Shown: piece by piece, positions 1 to 48,675 of the stretch
Numbering within the stretch: position 1 is the first letter of the stretch
Layout: every line of letters begins with the position of its first letter
NCBI RefSeq assembly: GCF_036032445.1
Contig: NZ_CP107932.1
Span: 4,528,501-4,592,500, forward strand
DNA: 64,000 nt
Origin: Nocardia sp. NBC_00416
Lineage (GTDB): Bacteria; Actinomycetota; Actinomycetes; Mycobacteriales; Mycobacteriaceae
Direction: 5' to 3'
Position numbers and translations under genes: made by a program
Notes under the pieces: generated by a model
Databases searched by the model: none
Told to the model about the DNA's origin: nothing
What the model saw: the letters and a program-made list of their open reading frames with translations, nothing else

Positions 1-41112
<41,112 letters not shown>

Positions 41113-41648
41113 CCGTCAACCCTCGCTTCCGGAACGCGCAGGCGCGCTCCCCCGACGACACCCGGATGCGACGCGCACGCTAATACCATGGCGTCTGCGA
41201 TTCCGGGAGCATTTCCGTATCGATCAGGCAAAAATGTCCATCAGACTTATCCGATTGTCGGGCCAGAGGTGTTACATCGGCTGCCCCGTACCGGACGGCG
41301 TGCCGACACACCCGGGAACCGAACTCCTGACCACCGATCCAATCTACCGTCGCTCCGCCGGGGCACCAACCGGCCTCTACGACGGCGCCCGGCGGTCGGA
41401 CCCGGCCCGGCAAACCGTCCGCACACCGGAACCCGCCGCCGGTGTTCCCGGCGACGCCGATCCCGCGCCCGACATCACGGTCGCCGATCGAGCTCGACCC
41501 GCCCGCCCGCCGCCGGCAGCGTCCGGACCGAGCGGCCCACAGGACGCACCGCTACCCCTGGCGGATCGCACGAACCCCCACCGCGCAGGCCGCCGAACCC
41601 GGCCGCCCTCGCCCAGCACTCCGACCCGCGACATTACTGGTCAGAGCC
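41113..41648. other. Intergenic region upstream of the NRPS (536 bp)
   Basis: No convincing gene is seen between cobM and the NRPS start. On the minus strand this stretch must hold the NRPS promoter unless the gene is co-transcribed with cobM, but no clear -35/-10 pair or operator could be picked out by eye. The last twenty bases before the TTG carry a GAGGG element suitable as a ribosome site. Confidence 0.6.
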
Positions 41649-42407
41649 CTAGTGGCCCAGATGTGCGCGGTCCCGTGCCGGGTCGTACAGATGGGATTGC
41701 GCACAGTCCACACCGGGCGCGAGCGCCCAGCCGACCATGATCACCGCGGCCTGCCGCAAGCCCGCCGATTCGACCCGGTCGGCGATATCGGCCAGCGTGC
41801 CGCGCAGCACCACCTGGTCCGGCCGGCTCGCGCGGTACACCACCGCGACCGGGCAGTCCGATCCGTAGTGTCCGGCCAGTTCGGCGGCCAGCTCCCGGGT
41901 CCGAGTGATAGCGAGATGCAATACCAGGGTGGCGCGGGTCCGGGCGAACTCCGCCAGCGCCTCGGATTCGGGCATCGCGGTGGACCGGGCGCGGGTGCGG
42001 GTCAGCACCACCGACTGCGCGACCTCCGGCACGGTGAGTTCCGCGCCGAGCAGCGCGGCCGCGGCGGCGTAGGCGGGGACGCCCGGGGTGATGTCCCAGG
42101 GCACTCCCGCGGCGTCGAGGCGGCGGGTCTGCTCGGTGAGCGCGGAGTAGAGCGAAGGATCGCCCGAGCACAGCCGCGCCACCGCCCGGTCCGCGCGATG
42201 GGCCGTGACCAGGTGCTCGGTGATCTGGTCGAGGTCGAGTCGCTGAGTGTCGATCAGCTCCGCGTCCGGCGCGCAGTGTCCGAGGATCTCCGGATCCAGG
42301 TAGGTGCCCGGGTACAGGATCACCGGGCACCTGCCCAGGAGTTGGACCGCGCGCACGGTGAGCAGGTCGGCGGCGCCGGGCCCGGCGCCGATGAAGTGCA
42401 CCGTCAT
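41649..42407 (-). CDS. cobM: Precorrin-4 C(11)-methyltransferase
   Basis: CobM transfers a methyl group from S-adenosylmethionine to C-11 of precorrin-4 in the aerobic cobalamin (vitamin B12) pathway in the cytosol. The 252-residue protein has the tetrapyrrole methylase fold signature. The N-terminal GAGPGAADLLT glycine-rich loop is at residues 6-16, LYPGTYL follows, SGDPSLYSALTEQ is near residue 100, and ITPGVPAYAAAAALLGAELTVPE follows it. Length and N-terminus match the family, and ATG at 42407 is the natural start. The next cobalamin genes are not in the window, so it appears to stand alone. Its stop is 537 bases from the NRPS start on the same strand, and a functional link to the NRPS is not implied. 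Confidence 0.92.
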   Translation of the reverse strand: MTVHFIGAGPGAADLLTVRAVQLLGRCPVILYPGTYLDPEILGHCAPDAELIDTQRLDLDQITEHLVTAHRADRAVARLCSGDPSLYSALTEQTRRLDAAGVPWDITPGVPAYAAAAALLGAELTVPEVAQSVVLTRTRARSTAMPESEALAEFARTRATLVLHLAITRTRELAAELAGHYGSDCPVAVVYRASRPDQVVLRGTLADIADRVESAGLRQAAVIMVGWALAPGVDCAQSHLYDPARDRAHLGH

Positions 42408-42460
42408 GCCGCGAGTCTAGGCATTCGCACCCGCCCGGCCGTGCGGCGGCCGCACGGCGA

Positions 42461-42886
42461 TCAGCCGACGGCGTCGAAGAACGCGACCACCTTCACCGGC
42501 TTCACGCGCACCAGCAGTTCCCCGGGCACCCCGTTGCGGCGTCCGAATTCCTCGGCGCGAGCGGTCCCCATGTACCGGCCGCCGATCGCGGTGGCGGTGC
42601 GCAACAATTCGGCCGGATCCTCGGACAGCGTGACCGTGCCCTGCACCTGCACCGCCCCGTACGGCGGCTCCTCCAGGTCCACCACCAGCGCGATCCGCGG
42701 ATCCCGCTGCAATGCTTTGCCTTTCGCGGTGTTCTTACCGGTGTTGAACACGATTTCGTCGCCGTCGAGCAGGAACCAGACGGGAGTTACCACCGGGCGA
42801 CCGTCAGCGGCCGTGAAAGCCACCTTGGCGGTACGGGTTCCGTGGCTGAGGAATTCACGCACCTGGGGATCGGAAAGTGAGGCCAT
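42461..42886 (-). CDS. PPOX-class F420-dependent enzyme, split-barrel fold
   Basis: This 141-residue protein has the short flavin/F420-binding split-barrel layout of the Rv1155-like family. The opening MASLSDPQVREFL is followed by the strand TAKVAFTAADGRPVVTPVWF, then FNTGKNTAKGKALQRDPRIALVVD, and a closing VKVVAFF strand. Such proteins bind the deazaflavin F420 and act as reductases or cofactor-binding proteins. F420 is common in Nocardia and Mycobacterium. The exact substrate cannot be told from sequence. It lies 53 bases upstream of cobM on the same strand and could be co-transcribed with it. Confidence 0.88.
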   Translation of the reverse strand: MASLSDPQVREFLSHGTRTAKVAFTAADGRPVVTPVWFLLDGDEIVFNTGKNTAKGKALQRDPRIALVVDLEEPPYGAVQVQGTVTLSEDPAELLRTATAIGGRYMGTARAEEFGRRNGVPGELLVRVKPVKVVAFFDAVG

Positions 42887-43101
42887 ACCGCCCAGCGTAG
42901 GGCGGCTCCGCCACGCGCCCGGGGAGTTCCGCGGCGCGTCGGGCGGCCCATCGTGGGACCGCCCGACCTCCGGTCGGCCGATCCGGGTACGCGGGCCGAG
43001 GTCACCCGTGCGCGGGACGGAGTGCGAAGACCGAATTCACCGGATCGCCCGGGGGCCGCTCTTTCCCGGGTCCGGCACAGGTGTTGGAATCCGGCGGCCC
43101 G

Positions 43102-43527
43102 TCAGTGGTGGACGAAGTGGTCGGCGGCACCCAGCGCACCACCGAATCCGATCGCCGCGGCGGTGATCAGGCCCAGGACTTTCATCCAGATATTGTCCCC
43201 GGCGATCGTGAAAAGGGGTATGCACACCGCGACGACCGCACAGACCCCGGAGCCGGCGAGGAGGATCCAGCCGCGACGTGTGGTGAAGAGATCGTGCCAG
43301 TCGAACCTGTCGAGCCAGTACAGCACCGCGAGCCCCGCGGCCACTCCGGCGCCGGCCGCACTCGGCATCGGGCACCCGGCGGCGCGAGTGACATTGCCGT
43401 ACACCAACCCGGCCACCACCGCGATCACGCCCCACCCGAAACCTTTGGGGCTCATCAGCCCTGCACCACCACTGCCGGGCCCCGGAGCGCCGGGGTCGGC
43501 CTCCTGGCCATTTGCCGTCGTCGTCAT
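43102..43527 (-). CDS. Small membrane protein of unknown function
   Basis: I do not recognise this protein. From ATG 43527 it is 141 residues. A polar Gly/Pro/Ala-rich start (about residues 1-22) is followed by four hydrophobic stretches at about 28-46, 52-66, 80-103 and 108-125. It ends in DHFVHH. This suggests a four-helix inner-membrane protein. A longer frame upstream (to 43653) is open, but its extra 42 residues are arginine-rich and unlike a protein N-terminus, and a purine-rich GGAAGGA lies upstream of 43527. The start is therefore likely but not certain. Confidence 0.65.
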   Translation of the reverse strand: MTTTANGQEADPGAPGPGSGGAGLMSPKGFGWGVIAVVAGLVYGNVTRAAGCPMPSAAGAGVAAGLAVLYWLDRFDWHDLFTTRRGWILLAGSGVCAVVAVCIPLFTIAGDNIWMKVLGLITAAAIGFGGALGAADHFVHH

Positions 43528-43701
43528 CGCTGCGGAACGGATCCTTCCCGTTCGGGCGCCGGCCCGCAGAGCTCCTGCTCGGCTTCGTGCACACCGCGAG
43601 ACTATCGCACCTGAGGTTCTATGAAACAAACACCGAGCTACACATCGCCACAACGAGGCGGTGCCGGTCCACGGTTCCCCGGCGGCATACCTGCCGGGAC
43701 G

Positions 43702-43989
43702 TCACTCATCGTCGGATTGCTCCGCAGCGGCCTCGCGTAGTTCTTTGGCGTAAGCGAGCAGGCGCTGCTTCTCCTCCTCCATTTGCCGTTCGATCTCGAC
43801 GGGGTCGAGGGCGTTCTTGAGCCCTTCGAGAATGAACTCGCGCGCGAGCTCGGCAATGGAGATCTTGCGCAGGTTCGCGTAGCTCATCAAGGTCCGGTAA
43901 TCCTTCGGCCGCAACCGAAGACTGAAGGTGGTGTTCGCCGGAACGGCGTCTTGCGTACTCGATGTTCTGCTCTTTGCGGTATTTGCCAT
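43702..43989 (-). CDS. Ribbon-helix-helix DNA-binding protein
   Basis: This 95-residue protein has a short basic, disordered N-terminus. A segment like the CopG/Arc ribbon-helix-helix fold follows: FSLRLRPKDYRTLMSYANLRKISIAELAREFILEG, at about residues 22-56. A charged C-terminal helix (PVEIERQMEEEKQRLLAYAKELREAAAEQ) follows. These proteins are usually dimeric repressors, often antitoxins or plasmid-type regulators. No toxin gene lies directly next to it on either side. An AGGAG ribosome site lies just before ATG 43989. A target is not known. Confidence 0.75.
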   Translation of the reverse strand: MANTAKSRTSSTQDAVPANTTFSLRLRPKDYRTLMSYANLRKISIAELAREFILEGLKNALDPVEIERQMEEEKQRLLAYAKELREAAAEQSDDE

Positions 43990-45199
43990 AGCAGCTCCTA
44001 TCGGGGAGAGAGTGCGGGAGTAGCCGTACCCATCAGAAGATGCTTCGACACGAACACAACGATGGATGTGGCACAGGTTCTCCTAGGTGGTTTTGTCGAC
44101 TATCGGCCGCCGCAGGAGCCGAAAGGGTCCAGAAACAACATGACCACTTCAGCAACCGACGAAACAGATGGACCACAGCACCGTAGCACCTGCGCACCTG
44201 CTGATAGTTCCATTGGAGAGAAGCGCAACACTGTTCACACTTTCAATACCATCGGGTGCCGCAGTTCCCCGTTCACATGCCGCCGACAAGCCGGTATCGC
44301 TCCCGGCGATGCACCCGGCGACGGCGGCGGAGCCCCACGTCGCGAATTCGACACCGACCCGACCGGCCGTTCCCGATCACGGACCCCTCGGCGCACGACA
44401 CCACGTGACTCGTGCAGTCCGGCACCGGCGGAGGTGATCTAGTTCCACCCACAGACCCGACCGGCGCCGCCGGTCCGGCGTCACCCCGAACACCACCACC
44501 CATGCCTGCCGAGAATTGACCTCATGCCTCGCTATCGCATTATTTGCCGAAGCAACGACCACGTCCGAATCGTGCTCGTCGTCCGATTCCATCCAGGGCA
44601 GTAACAGTCGCCGACAATCCGCATTTCTTTCAATGGTCGGAGCCCATTGAATATGCATCGGAAACGATGCCGTCCGAGCTCCTCGTCACCGACATTTCGA
44701 ATCATGATGTAGATTGCCGATCATTTGCCGTCTGATTTCAATCAGCAGAAATAGTCGCACAATGACAATCCATACAGTTCCGTTGAAAACCTCGACAGGC
44801 AAGCCGGTGCGATTATTCGCACGCAATACCGAACCGTCGTCCGAGCCCGGCGTGCCGACAAGACGGACACCGCACACCGAAAGGGCGTTCCCCGACTCGG
44901 CCGACGCGGAATGCCTCGCAAGGATCCGTCGATACACTGCTACAACAGCACTACCAGGGTTCCGGGCCCGACCGAGAGCGCAACCCGGCCGTACCTTCGG
45001 CCACAAGCCTCCCTATCGATACCTGCCCCACCGCTCTCCGGCCTCGCTTTTCAGTGGTCCGACCACTTGAACCATAAAGTATCGATCCGTCGCCGCGCCT
45101 CGCAGCTATCCGAGATACGGGCTGCGGTGAAGTTGCTCCTGCCCCTGGCAGTTCACAGTGGTTCGGTGCCACTCGAGGTCGTCACGTCCCGTGGCCGAC

Positions 45200-45218
45200 T
45201 AAAGTTATCTTTACCTAA
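45200..45218. promoter_or_regulatory. Candidate IdeR/DmdR-type iron box
   Basis: Read on the minus strand the site is TTAGGTAAAGATAACTTTA. It matches 14 of 19 positions of the actinobacterial iron box TTAGGTTAGGCTAACCTAA as I recall it. The left half-site is intact and the right half-site is degenerate. The nearest downstream gene on the plus strand starts at 45657. No siderophore gene is adjacent, so the target is unclear. Confidence 0.35.
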
Positions 45219-45306
45219 GCGACCCGTTCGGTCACCGACCGCGCCGAGACACGGCAGCTGGACCATAGAGCACGTGATCGTTCGGTGATAACACCACGGC
45301 TCCCAT

Positions 45307-45340
45307 GTTCCAAACCCCGGGTTACCGGCAAGTTTGGAAC
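45307..45340. repeat. Inverted repeat GTTCCAAAC/GTTTGGAAC
   Basis: Two perfect nine-base arms (45307-45315 and 45332-45340) are separated by 16 bases. A second perfect dyad TATGGCA/TGCCATA lies 22 bases further on (45362-45380) in AT-rich sequence. Regulator binding sites or a promoter region are plausible. Confidence 0.5.
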
Positions 45341-45656
45341 TCGTTTCAGAAATTTATTTTATATGGCACCGGATGCCATAAATCCTCCCGACATCAGCGA
45401 ACAGCCAATAACTTAGCGCGGCATTCGAGCAGCCGAGAGCCAATTGCGACGCGAAACCAGACCGCCGAGTAGTTCACATGCAACCGCATGCAGGATCGGC
45501 GCGCGGCAGCAGCCGTCAACTCGGGCCCCGCATGGGCCGAAACAGACCGTAAGTTTGTGCAAAGCTTGTTAAACCAACTGATTTTCCGTTCTGGCTCGGG
45601 CGGCTCCGCGAGTACGTGGTCGGTTCCGTCCCGACGAAACGCGAGAAGGAAGAAAC

Positions 45657-45839
45657 ATGGCGCAGGCCTCCTGGCCGTTCCGGCCCGGCATCACCGAAGA
45701 CCGACTCGTCGCCCCTCCCGCCACCGACGCCCCGGCCGACCCGCCCGAGCCCACACCCGACCCGCTGCGTCCCGAACGCGATGCACACGGAGACGTCGTT
45801 CTGGTCATCGAATTGATCAGCGACCCCGAACTTCACTGA
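45657..45839 (+). CDS. Small proline/acid-rich protein, unknown
   Basis: This 60-residue frame is supported mainly by its ribosome site, AAGGAAG five bases before ATG 45657. The protein starts MAQASWPFRPG, has a proline- and aspartate-rich middle (PPATDAPADPPEPTPDPLRPERD) and ends VVLVIELISDPELH. No domain, signal peptide or membrane helix is visible. It may be a peptide or scaffold of unknown type. I do not recognise it. Confidence 0.45.
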   Translation: MAQASWPFRPGITEDRLVAPPATDAPADPPEPTPDPLRPERDAHGDVVLVIELISDPELH

Positions 45840-45958
45840 AGCGCTCTCGCGCATCCGAACCCGCGCCCGGCCCGCACGACGATGTCACACCTCGGCGGCC
45901 CACGTCGTCGAGGTAGTAACCGCCGGACACCTACCGGTCGAAGAGAAACGGCTTTCTC

Positions 45959-46306
45959 ATGAACGTCGCGTACTACGTCGTCGGAGTCCTCACCGCCCTG
46001 TGGGTCGGGTTCTCGGGCTACTCGCTGTTCACGAAACAGCAGTTCGTGGTCGAACCGCTGGAGAAGTACGGGGTGCCGCGCTCGTGGTGGAACTGGCTGG
46101 CATCAGCCAAGACCGCGGGCGCGCTGGGACTGCTCGCCGGTTTCGCACTGCCGCCCGTCGGCATCGCGGCGGCGATCGGTCTGATCGTCTACTTCCTCGG
46201 CGCCACCGCGACAGCGCTGCGGGCACGCTCGTACGACACCGCCGTGTTCCCGCTCCTGTACCTGGCTCCCGTAGTCGCGACCCTGGCGTTGCACCTGGCC
46301 CGCTGA
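45959..46306 (+). CDS. DoxX-like membrane protein
   Basis: This 115-residue protein has four hydrophobic helices, at about residues 3-22, 46-66, 67-89 and 95-112. The conserved features of the DoxX_2 group are present: a tyrosine-rich first helix, FVVEPLEKYGVP between helices 1 and 2, and WLASAKTAGALGLLAGF opening helix 2. Members of this group are integral membrane proteins of poorly defined redox-related function. It stands alone, with a strong hairpin just downstream. Confidence 0.8.
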   Translation: MNVAYYVVGVLTALWVGFSGYSLFTKQQFVVEPLEKYGVPRSWWNWLASAKTAGALGLLAGFALPPVGIAAAIGLIVYFLGATATALRARSYDTAVFPLLYLAPVVATLALHLAR

Positions 46307-46323
46307 GCCGAACAGCAAGCCCC

Positions 46324-46351
46324 CGCGCCCGGTGCCTCGGCACCGGGCGCG
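46324..46351 (+). terminator. GC-rich hairpin after the DoxX-like gene
   Basis: The arms CGCCCGGTGCC and GGCACCGGGCG, extended by flanking C-G and G-C pairs, form a stem of about twelve pairs with a CTCG loop. It begins 18 bases after the DoxX-like stop codon. There is no T-run, as is usual for intrinsic terminators in high-GC actinobacteria. Confidence 0.65.
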
Positions 46352-46374
46352 AACATGTGCAGTGGTGGGCTCGA

Positions 46375-46623
46375 AGACCCCGTGACGCCGCACCCGGACC
46401 GACGTGGGCGAAGGCAGCAACGGTAGCGAGCGCTGCCAGCACTTCGATAGCCGCGTTCGCCGCGGTGGGGGCGCTCGACTTCTCGAACAGCACGTTGAGT
46501 ACATCCGATGACCGGCTCGGTCCGACGCGTCGGACCGAGCAGTCCGAGCTGTTCCAGTCAGCCGCAGAACAGCTGGCCTCGGACAAGGTGCGCGTCCGCC
46601 TCAGCGGGTCTAAAGGTTCATAA
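46375..46623 (+). pseudogene. Broken partial copy of the pentapeptide-repeat protein N-terminal region
   Basis: In this frame the sequence reads RPRDAAPGPTWAKAATVAS, then AAVGALDFSNSTLS, TRRTEQSEL and SAAEQLASDKVRVRLSG, then a stop. It aligns residue for residue with the membrane and linker region of the intact protein encoded at 49942-51084 (TWAKVAAIATAAG, AAVGALYFTNSTLS, TRRTAQSEQ, SAAEQLDSDKTSVRLSG). There is no start codon of its own, and the repeat domain is absent. The homology ends abruptly near 46608. It is a remnant of a paralogue, located just before the ArsR-type gene. Confidence 0.75.
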
Positions 46624-46630
46624 TTTTCTG

Positions 46631-46650
46631 AATACAGTTTCTTATGTATT
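46631..46650. promoter_or_regulatory. Candidate ArsR-family operator/promoter
   Basis: AATACA (46631-46636) and TGTATT (46645-46650) form a perfect dyad with an eight-base spacer. It lies in AT-rich sequence 9 bases before the regulator's ATG. ArsR/SmtB repressors commonly bind such dyads in their own promoter. No ribosome site is visible before ATG 46660, so the transcript may be leaderless or nearly so. Confidence 0.5.
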
Positions 46651-46659
46651 GTTCTGAGT

Positions 46660-46989
46660 ATGGAGACTGCTGCCCACACCGACGCACTCGCCCGCTTCGG
46701 GCACGCACTATCCGACCCGACGCGGACCCGGATTCTGTTGAGCCTGCGGAAAGAACCGGGATATCCCTCGGAGCTGGCCGAACAGATCGGGGTGACCCGG
46801 CAGATCCTGTCCAATCACCTTGCGTGTCTGCGTGGGTGCGGACTGGTGGTCGCTGTCCCGGAAGGCCGGCGCAGCCGCTACGAGCTCGCCGACGCCCGGA
46901 TCGCCGCGGCACTGGGTGATCTGCTGGGGTTGGTGCTGGCGGTGGATCCGGCGTGCTGCCCGGATGCCGAGGCCGAGGGCTGCTGCTGA
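46660..46989 (+). CDS. ArsR/SmtB-family metal-sensing repressor
   Basis: This 109-residue winged-helix regulator probably represses the transporter gene that overlaps it. The DNA-binding region shows LARFGHALSDPTRTRILLSL, then SELAEQIGVTRQILSNHLACLRGCGLV (recognition helix at about residues 45-58) and VPEGRRSRYELAD (wing). Cysteines in LACLRGCG and the tail DPACCPDAEAEGCC could bind a soft metal such as Cd, Pb or Zn, as in actinobacterial CmtR-like sensors. The metal is inferred. Its stop TGA (46987-46989) overlaps the next ATG (46989-46991) by one base, showing translational coupling. Confidence 0.9.
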   Translation: METAAHTDALARFGHALSDPTRTRILLSLRKEPGYPSELAEQIGVTRQILSNHLACLRGCGLVVAVPEGRRSRYELADARIAAALGDLLGLVLAVDPACCPDAEAEGCC

Positions 46990-47711
46990 TGTCGGCGCCA
47001 CTCGGCATGCCCGCCCTGCCGTCGGCGGTGTTCGTCGGTCCCGGTCCGGTGCGGAAGACAGTGCTGGCGAGGCAGATCCGCTGGTTCGTGGCCGCGACCA
47101 TCACCTACAACGTGATCGAGGCGATCATCGCGCTCACCGAGGGGACGCGGGTCTCCTCGACCGCGTTGATCGGGTTCGGCCTGGATTCGGTGATCGAGGT
47201 GTCCTCGGCGGCCGCGGTGGCGTGGCAATTCGCCGGCCGCGATCCCGAGGCGCGGGAGAAGGTCGCGCTGCGGGTCATCGCGTTCTCGTTCTTCGCCCTC
47301 GCCCTGTATGTCATTGTCGACTCGATCCGGGCGTTGTTCGGGCTCGGTGAGGCCCAGCACTCGGGCATCGGTATCGGGCTGGCCGCGCTGAGCCTGGTGA
47401 TCATGCCGGTGCTCTCGGCCGCGCAGCGCCGGGCTGGGCGCGAACTCGGATCCACCTCCGCGGTCGCCGATTCGAAACAGACCCTGCTGTGCACGTACCT
47501 CTCGGCGGTTCTGCTGGTGGGACTGCTGCTCAACAGCCTGTTCGGCTGGTCGTGGGCCGACCCGATCGCTGCCCTGGCCATCGCCGCCATTGCGGTTCGC
47601 GAGTGGGGCATGGCCCTCGACGGATTCCGCCCCGACCGCTGGGACGTCACCGGAGCAGTCATCTGCCTCATCGGCGTCGCGATCATCATGTACGCACCCC
47701 GCCCGGCCTGA
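46989..47711 (+). CDS. CDF-type cation transporter with YnfA-like C-terminal tail (chimera)
   Basis: From ATG 46989 the protein has 240 residues. Residues 20-200 look like a membrane cation diffusion facilitator, with TYNVIEAIIAL in helix 1, GFGLDSVIEVSSA in helix 2, VADSKQTLLCTYLSAVLL in helix 5 and WADPIAALAIAAIAVRE in helix 6. The metal-site Asp/Glu residues are present. The last 35 residues (WGMALDGFRPDRWDV, then GAVICLIGVAIIMYAPR) instead match the end of YnfA/UPF0060 membrane proteins, which often sit beside such transporters. A deletion that fused two neighbouring genes would explain this. Whether the chimera still exports metal is unknown. The coupled ArsR-type gene suggests metal-inducible expression. 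Confidence 0.8.
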   Translation: MSAPLGMPALPSAVFVGPGPVRKTVLARQIRWFVAATITYNVIEAIIALTEGTRVSSTALIGFGLDSVIEVSSAAAVAWQFAGRDPEAREKVALRVIAFSFFALALYVIVDSIRALFGLGEAQHSGIGIGLAALSLVIMPVLSAAQRRAGRELGSTSAVADSKQTLLCTYLSAVLLVGLLLNSLFGWSWADPIAALAIAAIAVREWGMALDGFRPDRWDVTGAVICLIGVAIIMYAPRPA

Positions 47712-47760
47712 CCGAAGACCTGTTCATCAACCGATACATTCCTGGACGCTGATACGCCAG

Positions 47761-47782
47761 ATCATCGCTGGTCAACGATGAT
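47761..47782. terminator. Hairpin between convergent genes
   Basis: ATCATCG and CGATGAT form a perfect seven-pair stem with an eight-base loop between the convergent transporter and SDR genes. A second small hairpin, CGCTTG/CAAGCG, follows at 47793-47809. Either could end transcription from both sides. Confidence 0.45.
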
Positions 47783-47843
47783 TCTTCTGGAACGCTTGTC
47801 CATCAAGCGCCCATTTGTGGACACAGCTGCATGGGTCGGCGGT

Positions 47844-48605
47844 TCAGCGCATCGTGGTGGTGAGGTAGTCATGCCCGCCGACGAGGAAGGTGCGCCCGTT
47901 GACGGCGGGGGCGTCGATCGCGGCGACGATGGCCGCAGCGAAATCGTCGACAGTGGGTAGGGGCCCGTGAGTTCGGCGGGCAGCGACCGCGTCGGGATCC
48001 CGGCGTTCCAGCAGCCGGATGATGATCGTCCCGTCGATCATGTCACCGGAGACCACGACGAACCCGACACCGCGGTCGGTGAATTCGGGAATGAGGGCGC
48101 GTAGGGCGTCCTCGCCGGCGCGTTTGCTCGCGGCGATCGGCCCGTACCCGTCGGGCAGCGGACCGCCGTCGGCGTGAAAGTGCGCCTGGTGGCTGGTGAC
48201 GAAAACAATCCGGCCGCCGGGCGGTATGAGGGGCAGGGCGAGGGTGGCGAGCCGGACCTGGGCATCGCGGTTGAGGCGCAGGGCGTAGCCGGGGTCAGCG
48301 CCGCGCTCAAGTCCGCCTGATGCGTTCAGCACGAGCGCATCGAGCCGGCCGTACTGGCCGCGGATGTGGTCGATCATCTCGGTGACCGCGGTGTCGTCGG
48401 ACAGGTCCGCCCCGAGCGTCGAGGCGCTGCCGCCGACGTCGGTGATCGTGTCGACCACCATCTGCGCTCGTTTGATCTTCTCCCGGTAGTTGACCAGGAC
48501 GTGGGTGTCCGGGCCTGCCAACTGCTGGGCGGTGGCGGCGCCGATACCACGGGAGGCGCCTGTCACCAGCACGATTCGGCGCGGGGACGGTTCCGATCGG
48601 TCCAT
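47844..48605 (-). CDS. SDR-family oxidoreductase
   Basis: This 253-residue short-chain dehydrogenase has the nucleotide-binding motif VTGASRGIGAAT (residues 14-25) and NASGG in place of the usual NAG. The segment VTSHQAHF contains the expected serine. The catalytic Tyr/Lys region reads DGYGPIAASKRAGEDAL, so Tyr and Lys are six residues apart instead of three. The spacing suggests a divergent subfamily whose proton-relay geometry differs. ATG 48605 is chosen because GAGGAGAA lies just upstream; an earlier in-frame ATG (48650) would overlap the operator. It is divergent from the HxlR regulator, which probably controls it. Confidence 0.85.
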   Translation of the reverse strand: MDRSEPSPRRIVLVTGASRGIGAATAQQLAGPDTHVLVNYREKIKRAQMVVDTITDVGGSASTLGADLSDDTAVTEMIDHIRGQYGRLDALVLNASGGLERGADPGYALRLNRDAQVRLATLALPLIPPGGRIVFVTSHQAHFHADGGPLPDGYGPIAASKRAGEDALRALIPEFTDRGVGFVVVSGDMIDGTIIIRLLERRDPDAVAARRTHGPLPTVDDFAAAIVAAIDAPAVNGRTFLVGGHDYLTTTMR

Positions 48606-48630
48606 CAAGTGTTCTCCTCGCTCGGCCCGG

Positions 48631-48675
48631 TGCTTCTGATTGAGAAGCAACTATGGTGCTTCGAAATGAGAAGCG
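48631..48675. promoter_or_regulatory. HxlR operator region, two related dyads
   Basis: TGCTTCTGATTGAGAAGCA (48631-48649) is a perfect dyad with seven-base arms. A second, weaker copy TGCTTCGAAATGAGAAGCG follows at 48657-48675 and overlaps the regulator's start codon. The 60-base divergent gap holds both, so one regulator dimer per site could control both genes. Confidence 0.65.

Larger units (their letters stand above)
44040..45642. other. Gene-poor region with multiple dyads
   Basis: No open frame in these 1.6 kb gives a recognisable protein, and base composition is more AT-rich than the neighbours. The stretch holds several clear inverted repeats. TTCAATGG/CCATTGAA is at 44629-44651. A six-pair GCATCG hairpin closed by a GAAA loop is at 44655-44670. 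AGTGGTC/GACCACT is at 45053-45067. GTTCCAAAC/GTTTGGAAC is at 45307-45340, and TATGGCA/TGCCATA is at 45362-45380. A candidate iron box lies at 45200-45218. It could hold regulatory RNA or decayed genes; I cannot tell which. Confidence 0.5.

Noticed and set aside
41649..42886. cobM and the F420-dependent gene as part of the NRPS cluster
   Set aside because: Their functions are general metabolism, and a 536-bp gap separates them from the NRPS; no tailoring role is evident.
43783..45288. Several plus- and minus-strand frames of 60-220 codons in the gene-poor region
   Set aside because: The translations lack domains and protein-like composition, starts lack ribosome sites, and some overlap the real ribbon-helix-helix gene.
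45657..45839. MbtH-like NRPS helper
   Set aside because: The length is similar, but the protein lacks the conserved NPFxD start and the tryptophan pattern of MbtH proteins.
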